A stretch of 64,000 nucleotides of DNA from an uncultured Prevotella sp. (GCA_900551055.1 URUK01000003.1:62001-126000); one strand, 5' to 3'. Positions 16,388 through 25,582 are shown, counted from the stretch's first letter. Numbers and translations are program-made. The notes: a model not told the origin generated them from the sequence alone.

Positions 16388-17638
16388 ATGTTTGCGGCGG
16401 CATTCAGACCGCGTCCGCAAACATCATTCATCATCACCTTGCTCTTGTTCGTAACGGTCTGCCCGTCTGTTTCGGCGCAGACCGCCACGCATGTGCCGCC
16501 GGACACCGCCGCGGCACGCGGTTGGTATGCCGGCGCGGAGGGAGGAGCGCCCTTCGCGGTGAGCACCTTCAGCTCCTTCGCCGACGGCAGGACATACGCC
16601 GGTTGGCTGGCCGGCATCTTCGCAGGATACGCCTTCAGCCCCGTAGTGTCGCTTGAAGCGCAGGCCGGATGGAGCCGTCCCGCCCTCGGGGCGAGGGAAT
16701 GCTGCACGGAAAGCGGCTACTGGCTCGGCTCCGACGGACAGCGTTACCATGCTCCCGTCAGCGGCCTGCCGGGCTGGAACTACAGCTCGCTGAAAAGCCG
16801 GGTGACCGTGCAAAGCTACGGACTCCAGCTCAACCTGAACGTCCTTCCGTGGCTCGGAGCGCCGCCGCAGAGCCGCTGGGGACTGGAGGTTTCGCCCCGT
16901 CTGGCGGCTGTAGGCACAAAGGCCAGGTTGTACGACACGTCCACCGGACGGCAGGTAAAGGGCCTGCCTACGCGCTGGCACCTGGGTGCCGGCTTCCGCC
17001 TGCAGGGCTCTTACGCCGTGGCAGACCGCCTGCGCATCGGCCTGTACACCGGCATGACGTTCCTTACCGGCAAGGGCATGGACGGCATTCCGCGCCACGC
17101 CCACTCTTCCAACTACCTGTGGGAGAGCGGACTGCGCCTGTCTTTCTCATTCGGAAAGGCAAAACGCCGGACCGCCGAGCCTGCACGCACCGTACCGGTG
17201 ACTCCCATACAGCCTGCCGCAAACCCCGAACCCAAGCCTGAAAAACCTGCGCCCGTTGTGGCAGAGCAGCCAAAGCCGGTGGCTGAAAAGGCGGAGGCCG
17301 GGCCTGAAAAGACCGTTTTCCCCGTGATTTTCTTCAACTTCAACAGCACCGCCGTGCGCCGGTCGGAGCGCGCCAAGGCCGGAGAGATAGCGCGAATCAT
17401 GGCCGACGACCCGGAAATGCGCGTCCGCCTGACCGGCTGGTGCGACACCAAGGGCGCCACGGAGGTGAACCAGCGCGTGTCGCTGCGCCGCGCCGAGGCG
17501 GTCAAGAGGCTGCTCGTCAGCCTCGGAGTCGACGGCTCGCGCATAACGACCGACGGCAAAGGCTCCGACTACGAACAGCAGGACGCTGCCAAGGCGCGCC
17601 GCGTCGTAACAGTAATCATCGGGGAGGAAGGATTATGA
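16388..17638 (+). CDS. OmpA-like surface protein heading a fimbria-like locus
   Basis: 416 residues from the ATG at 16388, chosen because it opens a good signal peptide ending VSAQ; an in-frame GTG at 16313 would bury it. About 220 residues of barrel-like sequence follow, with repeated GW and aromatic strands. Then comes a Pro/Glu/Lys-rich linker (PEPKPEKPAPVVAEQPKPVAE). The C-terminal OmpA domain (FFNFNSTAVRRSERAKAGEIA, VRLTGWCDTKGATEVNQRVSLRRAEAVKRLLV) binds peptidoglycan. It ends in an ATGA overlap with the lipoprotein gene, so the two are co-translated. GC content is high compared with its flanks. Confidence 0.85.
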   Translation: MFAAAFRPRPQTSFIITLLLFVTVCPSVSAQTATHVPPDTAAARGWYAGAEGGAPFAVSTFSSFADGRTYAGWLAGIFAGYAFSPVVSLEAQAGWSRPALGARECCTESGYWLGSDGQRYHAPVSGLPGWNYSSLKSRVTVQSYGLQLNLNVLPWLGAPPQSRWGLEVSPRLAAVGTKARLYDTSTGRQVKGLPTRWHLGAGFRLQGSYAVADRLRIGLYTGMTFLTGKGMDGIPRHAHSSNYLWESGLRLSFSFGKAKRRTAEPARTVPVTPIQPAANPEPKPEKPAPVVAEQPKPVAEKAEAGPEKTVFPVIFFNFNSTAVRRSERAKAGEIARIMADDPEMRVRLTGWCDTKGATEVNQRVSLRRAEAVKRLLVSLGVDGSRITTDGKGSDYEQQDAAKARRVVTVIIGEEGL

Positions 17639-18864
17639 GACACATTATCGGACATATAAAAACAGCCGTGGCGGCGCTCGTGTTGTGCCTGCCCATGGCG
17701 GCGTGCACCGACGAGCCGCACGACGGAGGACACGGAATAGCGGTCGCATTGGAACTTCCCGACCTTCAAAACACTTCCATTGAAGAGGTGACGATAACCA
17801 TAACGGCCGACGACGGCTCGTATCAGACAAGCCGGACGTTCACCGGACTGCGCGAGCTGGCAGCCACACTGTTCGACGTTCCGCCGGGTTGCTACACCGT
17901 GACGGCCGCCACTCCCGACGGACTTGGCGGCAAGGCGCGCACCTGCCTGGACGGAGACGACATACGCCGGGTGACCATCAGGCTGACCGAAGGCGGCGCG
18001 GAGCTGCCAGTATTGCGGCTTGACGTGACGCTGCCCGACGCTACCCTGCCTCCATACAGCAGCAGGGCGGGCGGCGGAAGCGGAACGTACACGAGGCGGT
18101 TCATCGCCGACGTGTTCACGACCGACGGCGGAACGCGCGTGGCAAGGCGCGAAGTCACGGCGGAGACTGCACCGGGCGGAACGGCCACAATAGACCTTCC
18201 GCTCGACGAGGGGACGTATGACATACGCCTGTGGAGCGACTACGTGGCGGCGGACGGTGGCGGAACGGCCTTCTACGACGCGGCGGACTTGCAGCAGGTG
18301 GGCGTCAACACCGGCGCATACACCGCATGCACGGACTACAAGGACGCGGCGTACGCTTACTTGGAAAGCGTCAGCGTGACGGCGGAGGGCGGCGGAACGG
18401 CGGTTACGCTGGAGCGTCCGTTGGCAAAATACCGCATCGTGACCAAGGACATCGACCGTTACAGGCAGCTTGAGGGGGTGCCGCCGTTGGAAGAGCTGAC
18501 CGTCGGCATAAGTTACGAGGGCTTCTTCCCGTCGTCGTTCAACGTTGTGACGGGCAGGCCGAACGACGCCGTCGAGGGCGTAAGTTACGGCTGCGCGCCG
18601 ACGTGGGAGGCCGACGCGGAGGGCAACGCCGCGCTGGCGAGCGACTGGGTGCTGGTGAACGGAGCGGAGAGCGGCGTGCGACTGACTGTCACCGTCACCG
18701 CCGCCGACGGCTCGACGGTCTGCCGAACAACCGGCGTAAGCGTGCCTTACCGGCGCGGACGGCTCACTACGGTGAGCGGAAACTTCCTCACCGCCGGATT
18801 AGGAGGCGGAGGGGTGGACATCGACACCGGATGGGACGACGGCACGTTCGAGGTGGAGTTCTGA
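17635..18864 (+). CDS. Mfa2/FimB-like or DUF6562-type lipoprotein
   Basis: 409 residues from the ATG at 17635, which overlaps the upstream stop (ATGA). The signal peptide ends in a lipobox, LPMAAC (about residue 24). Two beta-sandwich-like regions follow: LEELPD..TITITADDGSYQT, then RFIADVFTTDGGTRVARREV..YDIRLWSDYV. The second resembles the DUF6562 domain of Bacteroidota surface lipoproteins. In Mfa/Fim systems such lipoproteins anchor or cap the fimbria. The pairing with an OmpA protein and a fimbrillin-like protein supports a surface-adhesion role by context only. Confidence 0.7.
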   Translation: MRHIIGHIKTAVAALVLCLPMAACTDEPHDGGHGIAVALELPDLQNTSIEEVTITITADDGSYQTSRTFTGLRELAATLFDVPPGCYTVTAATPDGLGGKARTCLDGDDIRRVTIRLTEGGAELPVLRLDVTLPDATLPPYSSRAGGGSGTYTRRFIADVFTTDGGTRVARREVTAETAPGGTATIDLPLDEGTYDIRLWSDYVAADGGGTAFYDAADLQQVGVNTGAYTACTDYKDAAYAYLESVSVTAEGGGTAVTLERPLAKYRIVTKDIDRYRQLEGVPPLEELTVGISYEGFFPSSFNVVTGRPNDAVEGVSYGCAPTWEADAEGNAALASDWVLVNGAESGVRLTVTVTAADGSTVCRTTGVSVPYRRGRLTTVSGNFLTAGLGGGGVDIDTGWDDGTFEVEF

Positions 18865-18880
18865 TGAAAACGGGATACAA

Positions 18881-18912
18881 GCCCCTCCCCAACCCTCCCG
18901 CGGGGAGGGAGA
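18881..18912. repeat. GGGAGGG hairpin repeat
   Basis: GCCCCTCCCCAACCCTCCC-GC-GGGGAGGGA. It is a variant of the hairpin at 1798, 22052, 53344 and 60050. Confidence 0.7.
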
Positions 18913-19019
18913 CTGAATGGCTTTCGAGTATTAGGCGTATATGTCTTATCAGTCCCATCAGCCCCATTTGTCCCATCAAGACTGGCCGCCGCGTAACCGC
19001 CTGATTACCAGCGGCATTG

Positions 19020-19100
19020 CAAAGGCCGTCTTTCAGGCCGCAAAAGGCCGCCTTTTACAAGCCAAAAGAGCACCTTTTGCAACGCAATATGCCACCTTTT
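19020..19100 (+). repeat. 81-bp four-unit A/T-tract array, copy 6
   Basis: Units at 19020-19034, 19042-19056, 19064-19078 and 19086-19100. CCTGATTACCAGC precedes it. The AATATGCCACCTTTT unit is last here but first in copies 1, 2, 8 and 13, so unit order is not fixed. Confidence 0.9.
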
Positions 19101-19145
19101 GGAAAAAGACAAGACAAACAACATCATCATTAAACATATCACATC

Positions 19146-20894
19146 ATGAAAAAAAGACGATTATTCCTGATGCTGGGCATGGCTGCCATGCTGGCATCTT
19201 GCAGCCAGGAAGAGCTTGGCGACACGCGCGCGGACGGCGCGATGACGATTACCGCCACCGTGGACAACGGCATGGGAACACGCGCATCGACGTACGACAC
19301 CGACGACGTAACCATAGACCGGTGCCTGTTGGAGGTCTACGACCAGGACGGAAGCATCGTGGGACAGCAGCTTACAGGCACTCCGGGCGCACAGGAGGGC
19401 ACGTTCACATTCACCGTGAGCGGCCTCGACCCCGACACGCAGTATGACTTCCTCTTCTGGGCTGACAACAATGCCGCTGCCGCCTACGACGGAAGCCTGA
19501 AAGAGCGCAAGCTTAACGCCGCGGCAAACCTCGCCGAGGCCCTCGCGTTCCAAGGCAAAATCGAGGGCAGCACGCCTGCCGCAGCCACGTCGGTGACGCT
19601 GACACACGCCGTGGCGAAGGTCACGCTGAACACCACCGGGGCGATGGACGCAGGCGACAAGGTGACGCTCGGCATTAGCGGAGTGACCGGCACATGGGAC
19701 GTATCGGCAGGAACGGCAACGGGAACAGCCTCCACCGAATACGCATACACCCTGGCATCGGCCATAGCGCAGCCGCAGGACAGGACAGAGGTTACCACAT
19801 TCTACGTGCCGGCGCCGGCCATCGGCTCCACAAACGACGTGACAATAGTCTACGCCTCGGCCGACAACGCCAGGACGGGGAGCGCCAACATTACCAACGT
19901 TCCGCTGAAAGCCAACTTCCGCACAGTGCTGACAGGAGACGTGGCGGCGCTGTATGAAGGCGCGACGGCAAGCATCACGGCTGCGCTGGACAAGAATTGG
20001 AACGACCAGGACGGTGAAATTGACTTCCCGAAAACCAACGTCATAGAGACAACAGGAGTAGGACAGATAACATCGGACGCAATAAGGGACGCGGCAGAAG
20101 CCGGCAACGGAACAGTCATAATAAAAGGTATGATAAGCAATGCAGACCTTGAAGCCATCGCGGCTTGTGAAGGCTTGGAAATAAACCTCGACCTGTCAGA
20201 AGCCACACTCATGAACGATGAAGGAACAGATGCGGTCACAGAATTTCCATTTACACTGTGTGAGTATTATGGAAACACGAGCAAGGCCATACTGACCGGT
20301 ATCATCCTGCCCAACGGCATCAAAAGTCTGGCTGCAAACTGCTTCCTCGGATGTGAAAGCCTTGCATCCGTAACGCTGCCCGAAGGACTGGAAACGATTG
20401 GCTCGTCTGCCTTACAAAACACGGCGATAACGTCAATCGACTTCCCGGAAAGCCTCACCACAATTGACGGATATGCTTTCGCCGGAACGAAACTTGAAGG
20501 CGAACTCGTAATACCTGCACGCATAACATTCCCATCAACAAGTCCAAACCAGTATGCAACAGCCACGTCGGTATTCTCTGAAACCAACATAACGGCAGTT
20601 GTATGGGAGTCTGCCAGCCCGATACAAAACAACACATTCAGGGATTGCAAGGCATTGAAGACCATTACAATCAATGGGAACTGCACCGGAATTGACTTTA
20701 ACGCTATCTATGGATGCGAAATAAACGAACTGATTATCAACACGGACGCACAGCTTGAGATTGGCCGTGACAGGGGTACAGGCTTCAACAAAGCCACTAT
20801 AACGTCAATAAAAGTACCGTCAACATCCGTAGACGCATACAAGGCAGCCAGCGGTTGGAGCTATTATGAAGACATTATCACGGCAATAAAATAA
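19146..20894 (+). CDS. Fimbrillin-like lipoprotein with BspA leucine-rich repeats
   Basis: 582 residues. The lipobox is MLASC (about residue 19). Residues 30-290 are a fimbrillin-like region with the DGSIVGQQLTG, TQYDFLFWAD and VTLTHAVAKVTLNTTG segments common in Bacteroidales surface lipoproteins. Residues about 320-560 are BspA-type leucine-rich repeats (LTGIILPNGIKSLAANCFLGCESLASVTLPEGLETIGSSALQ), which in other species bind host proteins. The last repeat ends in KAASGWSYYEDIITAI. It is the third gene of the surface locus, 281 bp after the lipoprotein gene, with an 81-bp array between. Codon use becomes more AT-rich in the repeat half. Confidence 0.88.
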   Translation: MKKRRLFLMLGMAAMLASCSQEELGDTRADGAMTITATVDNGMGTRASTYDTDDVTIDRCLLEVYDQDGSIVGQQLTGTPGAQEGTFTFTVSGLDPDTQYDFLFWADNNAAAAYDGSLKERKLNAAANLAEALAFQGKIEGSTPAAATSVTLTHAVAKVTLNTTGAMDAGDKVTLGISGVTGTWDVSAGTATGTASTEYAYTLASAIAQPQDRTEVTTFYVPAPAIGSTNDVTIVYASADNARTGSANITNVPLKANFRTVLTGDVAALYEGATASITAALDKNWNDQDGEIDFPKTNVIETTGVGQITSDAIRDAAEAGNGTVIIKGMISNADLEAIAACEGLEINLDLSEATLMNDEGTDAVTEFPFTLCEYYGNTSKAILTGIILPNGIKSLAANCFLGCESLASVTLPEGLETIGSSALQNTAITSIDFPESLTTIDGYAFAGTKLEGELVIPARITFPSTSPNQYATATSVFSETNITAVVWESASPIQNNTFRDCKALKTITINGNCTGIDFNAIYGCEINELIINTDAQLEIGRDRGTGFNKATITSIKVPSTSVDAYKAASGWSYYEDIITAIK

Positions 20895-20952
20895 GCAGAA
20901 CAACGTCCGCTTTGTAACAAACTGTCTATCAACAAGTTACGAATATCATTTC

Positions 20953-21033
20953 AAAAGGCCACCTTTTACACGCTAAAAGGTGGCCTTTTAGCGTGCGATT
21001 TGCCGTCTTTTGGAACGCGAAAGACGGCCTTTT
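20953..21033 (+). repeat. 81-bp four-unit A/T-tract array, copy 7
   Basis: Units at 20953-20967, 20975-20989, 20997-21011 and 21019-21033. Companion CTGTCTATCAACAAGTTAC lies upstream at about 20922-20940. Confidence 0.9.
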
Positions 21034-21114
21034 GCAAAGCCGCCGGTTTCAAGGCAAAACACAAACAACGGCAAACGGCCTGCCAACCGGCCTGAAAAGA
21101 AATTTACGGCAACT

Positions 21115-21146
21115 CTTGGTGGTTTGGCAGGAAATGGCTAACTTTG
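21115..21146 (+). promoter_or_regulatory. Probable promoter of the TPR gene
   Basis: CTTG at 21115-21118, 20 bp, TAACTTTG at 21139-21146; leader about 33 nt. Confidence 0.55.
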
Positions 21147-21184
21147 TAAAAACTTTTCACCTACAAAAGTAAGAATACCATATT

Positions 21185-22051
21185 ATGAATTTCTTTAAAG
21201 CACTGTTCGGCGGAAAGGAAGAGAAGCCGGAAGACAGGAAACGGGCGGAGGAAGAGAGAGACTTCGACGTGTTGAAATACGACGGCGTGCGCGCACTGCG
21301 CTCCGGGCAGCATGATTATGCAATACGGTGCTTCACCCACGCGCTGACCATGAAGGATGACTTGGAGATACGCGACTACATGTCGCAGGCCATGATACGC
21401 GCCGACAGGCTGCCGGAGGCTTACGAACAGCTTCTGAAGATAGCCGAGGCGCAGACGGACAACGTGCAGGTATTCGTCAGGATGGCGCACGTGGCATACA
21501 TGATGGAGGACTATACGGCAATGGCCGACGCCTGCGAGAAGGCCATCGGCCTTGACAGCGGCAACGCGGAGGCCACCCTACTCTACGCAAAGGCGTGCAT
21601 AGGGCACGGCGACACGACTAACGCTATAGCAATGCTGACAAAGGCCATAGGCCTGAAAGACGACTTCGCCGAGGCACGACTGCTGCGCGGAGAAACGCTG
21701 CTGAAAGCCGGGGAGACGGCGGAAGCCGACGAAGACGCCACGCTGCTGCTAACAAACAACACGGAAAACGAGGACGTGCTGATGCTTAAAGCGCGCATCG
21801 AGCGGGCAAAGGGACAGACGGAGGAAGCCATACTGTACTACGGCAAGGTTATCGACGCAAACCCGTTCAACGCCGAAGCGTACCGCGAACGCGGACAAGT
21901 GCGCATGGAAACCGGAGACGAAAGCGGCGGACAGGACGACATCCGACAGGCCGACGAACTGACAGAACAGCAGAACGGAACCGCCGACGGCGAAAACGTG
22001 GAGAAGAAAGTGAACGAAGCGTACAAGAATGTGAACCCGTTGGGGATATAA
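21185..22051 (+). CDS. Tetratricopeptide-repeat protein
   Basis: 288 residues, no signal peptide. TPR-like helix pairs run from about residue 35 to 240 (DGVRALRSGQHDYAIRCFTHAL, ETLLKAGETAEADEDATLLL, AILYYGKVIDANPFNAEAYRERGQVRMETGD). The N-terminus (MNFFKALFGGKEEKPEDRK) is short and charged. TPR proteins act as scaffolds, and the partner is not visible. It is followed by a perfect inverted repeat and then the aromatic operon. Confidence 0.85.
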   Translation: MNFFKALFGGKEEKPEDRKRAEEERDFDVLKYDGVRALRSGQHDYAIRCFTHALTMKDDLEIRDYMSQAMIRADRLPEAYEQLLKIAEAQTDNVQVFVRMAHVAYMMEDYTAMADACEKAIGLDSGNAEATLLYAKACIGHGDTTNAIAMLTKAIGLKDDFAEARLLRGETLLKAGETAEADEDATLLLTNNTENEDVLMLKARIERAKGQTEEAILYYGKVIDANPFNAEAYRERGQVRMETGDESGGQDDIRQADELTEQQNGTADGENVEKKVNEAYKNVNPLGI

Positions 22052-22216
22052 GACCCACCCCAAACCCCTCCCGAAGTGAGGGGCTTTGAATGGCTTTATA
22101 CCTTTATCCAAACACATCCTTATGACATTTCCACAGATACAGCCACATTATTCTAATTGTACTTGACAACAAAAGCATTTTAAGCCCCTCACTTCGGGAG
22201 GGGTTTGGGGTGGGTC
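22052..22216. repeat. Perfect 35-bp inverted repeat of the GGGGTTTGGGGTGGG type
   Basis: Arm 22052-22086 and arm 22182-22216 are exact reverse complements (GACCCACCCCAAACCCCTCC... ). Each arm also holds an imperfect inner hairpin. The 95-bp centre shows no gene. Arm words match the repeats at 1796, 18881, 53344 and 60050. Confidence 0.9.
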
Positions 22217-22236
22217 TTAAATTTTCAATCTTTTTT

Positions 22237-22268
22237 CTTGCATAATTCAACCAAAAGCTATATATTTG
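22237..22268 (+). promoter_or_regulatory. Promoter of the aromatic amino acid operon
   Basis: CTTG at 22237-22240, 20 bp, TATATTTG at 22261-22268. It lies about 20 nt before the leader peptide ORF. Confidence 0.7.
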
Positions 22269-22293
22269 CAACGAAATGACAAAATAAATGACA

Positions 22294-22371
22294 ATGTACA
22301 ACCAAAACGCATCTTTCTTTTACTTTTATTTTTACTTTGCAGGGTACTGTGAAGCGGGAAGTTGCGTGTAA
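22294..22371 (+). CDS. pheL: Phe/Tyr-rich leader peptide of the pheA attenuator
   Basis: 25 codons from ATG 22294 to TAA 22371 (an ATG at 22288 is also in frame). The peptide has the run FFYFYFYF at residues 8-15, eight aromatic codons in a row, then AGYCEAGSCV. Ribosomes lacking charged tRNA-Phe or tRNA-Tyr would stall there, as in the pheA leaders of enteric bacteria. The gene name is used by analogy. Confidence 0.88.
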   Translation: MYNQNASFFYFYFYFAGYCEAGSCV

Positions 22372-22446
22372 ATTTCAACTTAAGACAGACATATCTTACA
22401 AGAAGATACAGTAAAGTCCCGCATCACAACGTTGAGGCGGGACTTT
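22354..22446 (+). promoter_or_regulatory. Attenuator: competing antiterminator and terminator
   Basis: Terminator: AAAGTCCCGC at 22413-22422 pairs with GCGGGACTTT at 22437-22446, followed by CGGTTTT. A second GCGGGA at 22354-22359, at the end of the leader ORF, can pair with TCCCGC at 22417-22422 and so exclude the terminator. Further hairpins: AAGTTG/CAACTT (22359-22381) and TATCTT/AAGATA (22392-22408). This is the logic of Phe attenuation. Confidence 0.8.
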
Positions 22447-22475
22447 CGGTTTTAACAAAACGGCAAAAAAGAAAT

Positions 22476-23339
22476 ATGAAGAGAATAGCAATACAAGGCT
22501 CTGTGGGGTCGTTTCACGACATAGCGGCCCACCAATACTTCAAAGGCGAGCAGCTACAGCTTATCTGCTGCGAAACTTTCGAGCAGGTGTTCGAGAACAT
22601 AAGGCGCGACCCTACGGTCATCGGGATGCTCGCCATAGAGAACACCATAGCCGGTTCACTGCTGCATAACTACGAATTGCTGCGCAACTCGGGCACTACT
22701 ATCGTGGGAGAGCACAAGCTACACATAGAGCACAGCATCTGTTGCCTGCCAGAAGACTCGTGGGAAACGATACGCGAGGTGCACTCCCACCCCGTAGCCC
22801 TTATGCAATGCCGCGGCTTCCTGGCAGACCACCCGGAGCTGAAAGCCGTCGAAGCCACCGACACCGCCGGCGCGGCAAAGCTCATCTCGGAACAGAAATG
22901 CCGCGGATGGGCGGCCATCTGCAACGCCTCCGCCGCCCGGCTGTACGGCATGAAGGTGCTGAAGGAGTCGATAGAGGACAACAAGCACAACTTCACACGC
23001 TTCCTCGTAGTGAGCGATACGCGCAAAGCCGACTTCCTCCGACCGCTCGACAAGACCAACAAAGCCAGCCTCGTGTTCTCCCTTCCGCATGAGGAAGGCA
23101 GCCTGTCGCAGGTGTTGAGCATCCTGTATTTCTATAAAATCAACCTCACTAAGATACAGTCTTTGCCGATAATAGGCCACGAATGGGAGTACATGTTCTA
23201 CGTGGATGTGACGTTCAGCGACCCCATACGGTACCGCCAGAGCATAGATGCCATCATTCCGTTGACAAAGGAACTTAAAGTAATAGGAGAATACAAAGAT
23301 GACGGAAAGCAACCAGACATACAGCATAAAGCCGGCTGA
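22476..23339 (+). CDS. pheA: Prephenate dehydratase
   Basis: 287 residues from the ATG at 22476 (MKRIAIQGSVGSFHDIAAHQYF); the frame is open further upstream but that part is the attenuator. It converts prephenate to phenylpyruvate. It has the periplasmic-binding-like PDT domain with EDNKHNFTRFLVVS (the conserved Thr-Arg-Phe) and a C-terminal ACT domain for Phe inhibition (LVFSLPHEEGSLSQVLSILYFYKINLTKIQSLPI). There is no chorismate mutase domain; that activity is fused to the DAHP synthase two genes on. It overlaps the aminotransferase by 41 bp. Confidence 0.95.
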   Translation: MKRIAIQGSVGSFHDIAAHQYFKGEQLQLICCETFEQVFENIRRDPTVIGMLAIENTIAGSLLHNYELLRNSGTTIVGEHKLHIEHSICCLPEDSWETIREVHSHPVALMQCRGFLADHPELKAVEATDTAGAAKLISEQKCRGWAAICNASAARLYGMKVLKESIEDNKHNFTRFLVVSDTRKADFLRPLDKTNKASLVFSLPHEEGSLSQVLSILYFYKINLTKIQSLPIIGHEWEYMFYVDVTFSDPIRYRQSIDAIIPLTKELKVIGEYKDDGKQPDIQHKAG

Positions 23340-24492
23340 CAGGCTGGCACAAGTGGCCGAATACTACTTCAGCCGCAAGCTGAAAGAGATTGACAGGCTC
23401 AACGCCGAGGGCAAAGACATCGTAAGCCTTGCCATTGGCAGTCCCGACATGCCGCCATCGCAGGCCACGGTCGACAAGCTGTGCGAGGTGGCACGGATGG
23501 CCGGAGCGCACGGTTACCAGCCTACTTCGGGCACTCCCGAACTGCGCCAGGCCATGGCCGGTTTCTACAAACGTTGGTACGGAGTGGACATCGACCCACA
23601 AACAGAAATACAGCCCCTCATCGGCTCAAAGGAAGGAATACTCCACATAACGCTCGCTTTCGTTAATCCCGGCGACAAAGTGCTCGTTCCCACCCCCGGC
23701 TATCCTACCTATACGTCATTAAGCAAGATACTCGGAGCCGATGTGGTGAACTACAACCTGCAAGAGGATGACGGCTGGCAGCCCGACTTCAACGGACTTG
23801 AGAGCATGGACTTGACCGGCGTACGCATCATGTGGACTAACTATCCGAACATGCCGACGGGTGCTCCGGCACGCATGGAAACATACAAACGGCTCGTAAG
23901 CTTCGCCCGGCGGCACAACATCCTGATAGTGAACGACAACCCGTACTCGCTCATCCTCAATGAAAAACCTCTCTCTTTGCTGCAAGTCAAGGGCGCAAAG
24001 GACTGCTGCATAGAGCTTAACTCGATGAGCAAAAGCCACAACATGCCCGGCTGGCGCGTCGGAATGTGTGTCGGAAACAGGCAATTCATACAGTGGATAC
24101 TGAAAATAAAGAGCAACATCGACTCCGGAACATTCCGCGGAATACAGCTCGCCGCTGCCGAAGCGTACAACAACGACGACGCATGGCATCGTCAGGCGAA
24201 CGTGGAAATTTACCGTCGGCGGCGTCATTTGGCCGAAGCCATCATGCAAGAGCTGGGCTGCGAGTATGACAAAGGCCAGGTTGGAATGTTCCTTTGGGGC
24301 AAAATTCCGGCACGATACGCCAACGCCGAAGAGCTTACCGAGAAGGTATTGCACGACGCAAGGGTGTTCATCACCCCCGGATTTATCTTCGGAAGCAACG
24401 GCGAAAGATACGTAAGGATTTCCCTTTGCGCCAAAGATGAAAGGATGGAAGAAGCCTTGAGGCGCATCAAAGAATACAAAACAACAGAATAA
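23299..24492 (+). CDS. Class I/II aminotransferase of the aromatic operon
   Basis: 397 residues. PLP-dependent fold type I enzyme. The PLP lysine lies in NSMSKSHNMPGWRVGM. Other marks are TNYPNMPTGA, VNDNPYS and the C-terminal arginine in ERYVRISLC. Between pheA and aroF/tyrA it most likely transaminates phenylpyruvate and hydroxyphenylpyruvate to Phe and Tyr. Start at 23299 lies inside pheA (41-bp overlap). Confidence 0.9.
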   Translation: MTESNQTYSIKPADRLAQVAEYYFSRKLKEIDRLNAEGKDIVSLAIGSPDMPPSQATVDKLCEVARMAGAHGYQPTSGTPELRQAMAGFYKRWYGVDIDPQTEIQPLIGSKEGILHITLAFVNPGDKVLVPTPGYPTYTSLSKILGADVVNYNLQEDDGWQPDFNGLESMDLTGVRIMWTNYPNMPTGAPARMETYKRLVSFARRHNILIVNDNPYSLILNEKPLSLLQVKGAKDCCIELNSMSKSHNMPGWRVGMCVGNRQFIQWILKIKSNIDSGTFRGIQLAAAEAYNNDDAWHRQANVEIYRRRRHLAEAIMQELGCEYDKGQVGMFLWGKIPARYANAEELTEKVLHDARVFITPGFIFGSNGERYVRISLCAKDERMEEALRRIKEYKTTE

Positions 24493-24509
24493 AACAAAGC
24501 AACAACGAT

Positions 24510-25574
24510 ATGGAACTTGAACTGCAACCGCTCAACTTGCCGAGCGACAACGAACGGCTGACGGTTATCGCCGGCCCGTGTTCAGCCGAAACGGAGGAAC
24601 AAGTGATGGAAACAGCGAGACAACTCGCATCAAAAGGCTGCCACATATTCCGCGCCGGAGTGTGGAAACCGCGTACAAAACCAGGCGGATTCGAGGGCAA
24701 CGGCGAGAAAGCTCTGCCCTGGCTGAAAAGCGTTAAGGAAGAAACAGGCATGATGACGGCCACCGAAGTGGCGACGCCGGAACACGTGGAACTGGCCATG
24801 AAGTATGGTATCGACATTTTATGGATAGGCGCACGCACTTCAGCCAACCCCTTCGCGATGCAGGCTTTGGCTGACAGCTTGAAGGGAACGGACATCCCCG
24901 TATTGGTGAAAAACCCCGTAAACCCTGACCTCGAGCTGTGGATTGGGGCGATGGAACGCATCAACCAGGCCGGAATAAAGCGCATTGCAGCCATTCATCG
25001 CGGCTTTTCCAGCTACGATAAGAAAATCTACCGCAACCTGCCAATGTGGCAAATACCCATCGAACTGCGCCGACGCATACCCGAACTGCCCATTTTCTGC
25101 GACCCGAGCCACATCGGAGGACGGCGCGAACTGATAGCTCCGCTGTGCCAGCAGGCCATGGACTTGGGATTTGACGGACTCATAGTAGAAAGCCACTGCG
25201 ACCCCGACAAGGCGTGGAGTGACGCCAAGCAGCAGGTTACTCCCGACGTATTGGACTACATACTCGGACTAATCGTAATCAGAGACCAGACAATGAGCAC
25301 CGAAGGAATAAACACTTTGCGTAAGCAAATTGACGAGATAGACAACCAGCTGATGGAAATCCTCGCCAAACGGATGCGCGTCTGCCGCGAAATCGGCCAA
25401 TACAAGAAGGAGCACAACATGACAGTGCTGCAGACTTCGCGCTACAACGAGATACTCGACAAACGCGGAGCGCAAGGCTCGCTGTGCGGAATGGACCCGT
25501 CATTCGTCAAGACCGTGTTCGAGGCCGTGCATGAAGAGTCGGTCAGGCAGCAGATAGAGATTGTGAATAAATGA
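24510..25574 (+). CDS. aroF: Fused DAHP synthase / chorismate mutase
   Basis: 354 residues. Residues 1-255 are a type I-beta DAHP synthase (VIAGPCSAE, FRAGVWKPRTKPGGFEG, FCDPSHIGGRRELI, VESHCDPDKAWSDAKQQV), which condenses PEP and erythrose 4-phosphate to start the shikimate pathway. Residues about 262-354 are an AroQ-type chorismate mutase (LRKQIDEIDNQLMEILAKRM). The fusion joins the first step and the branch point, and the mutase domain may also act as the allosteric sensor. It is 17 bp after the aminotransferase. Confidence 0.95.
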   Translation: MELELQPLNLPSDNERLTVIAGPCSAETEEQVMETARQLASKGCHIFRAGVWKPRTKPGGFEGNGEKALPWLKSVKEETGMMTATEVATPEHVELAMKYGIDILWIGARTSANPFAMQALADSLKGTDIPVLVKNPVNPDLELWIGAMERINQAGIKRIAAIHRGFSSYDKKIYRNLPMWQIPIELRRRIPELPIFCDPSHIGGRRELIAPLCQQAMDLGFDGLIVESHCDPDKAWSDAKQQVTPDVLDYILGLIVIRDQTMSTEGINTLRKQIDEIDNQLMEILAKRMRVCREIGQYKKEHNMTVLQTSRYNEILDKRGAQGSLCGMDPSFVKTVFEAVHEESVRQQIEIVNK

Positions 25575-25582
25575 TTTTTTTA

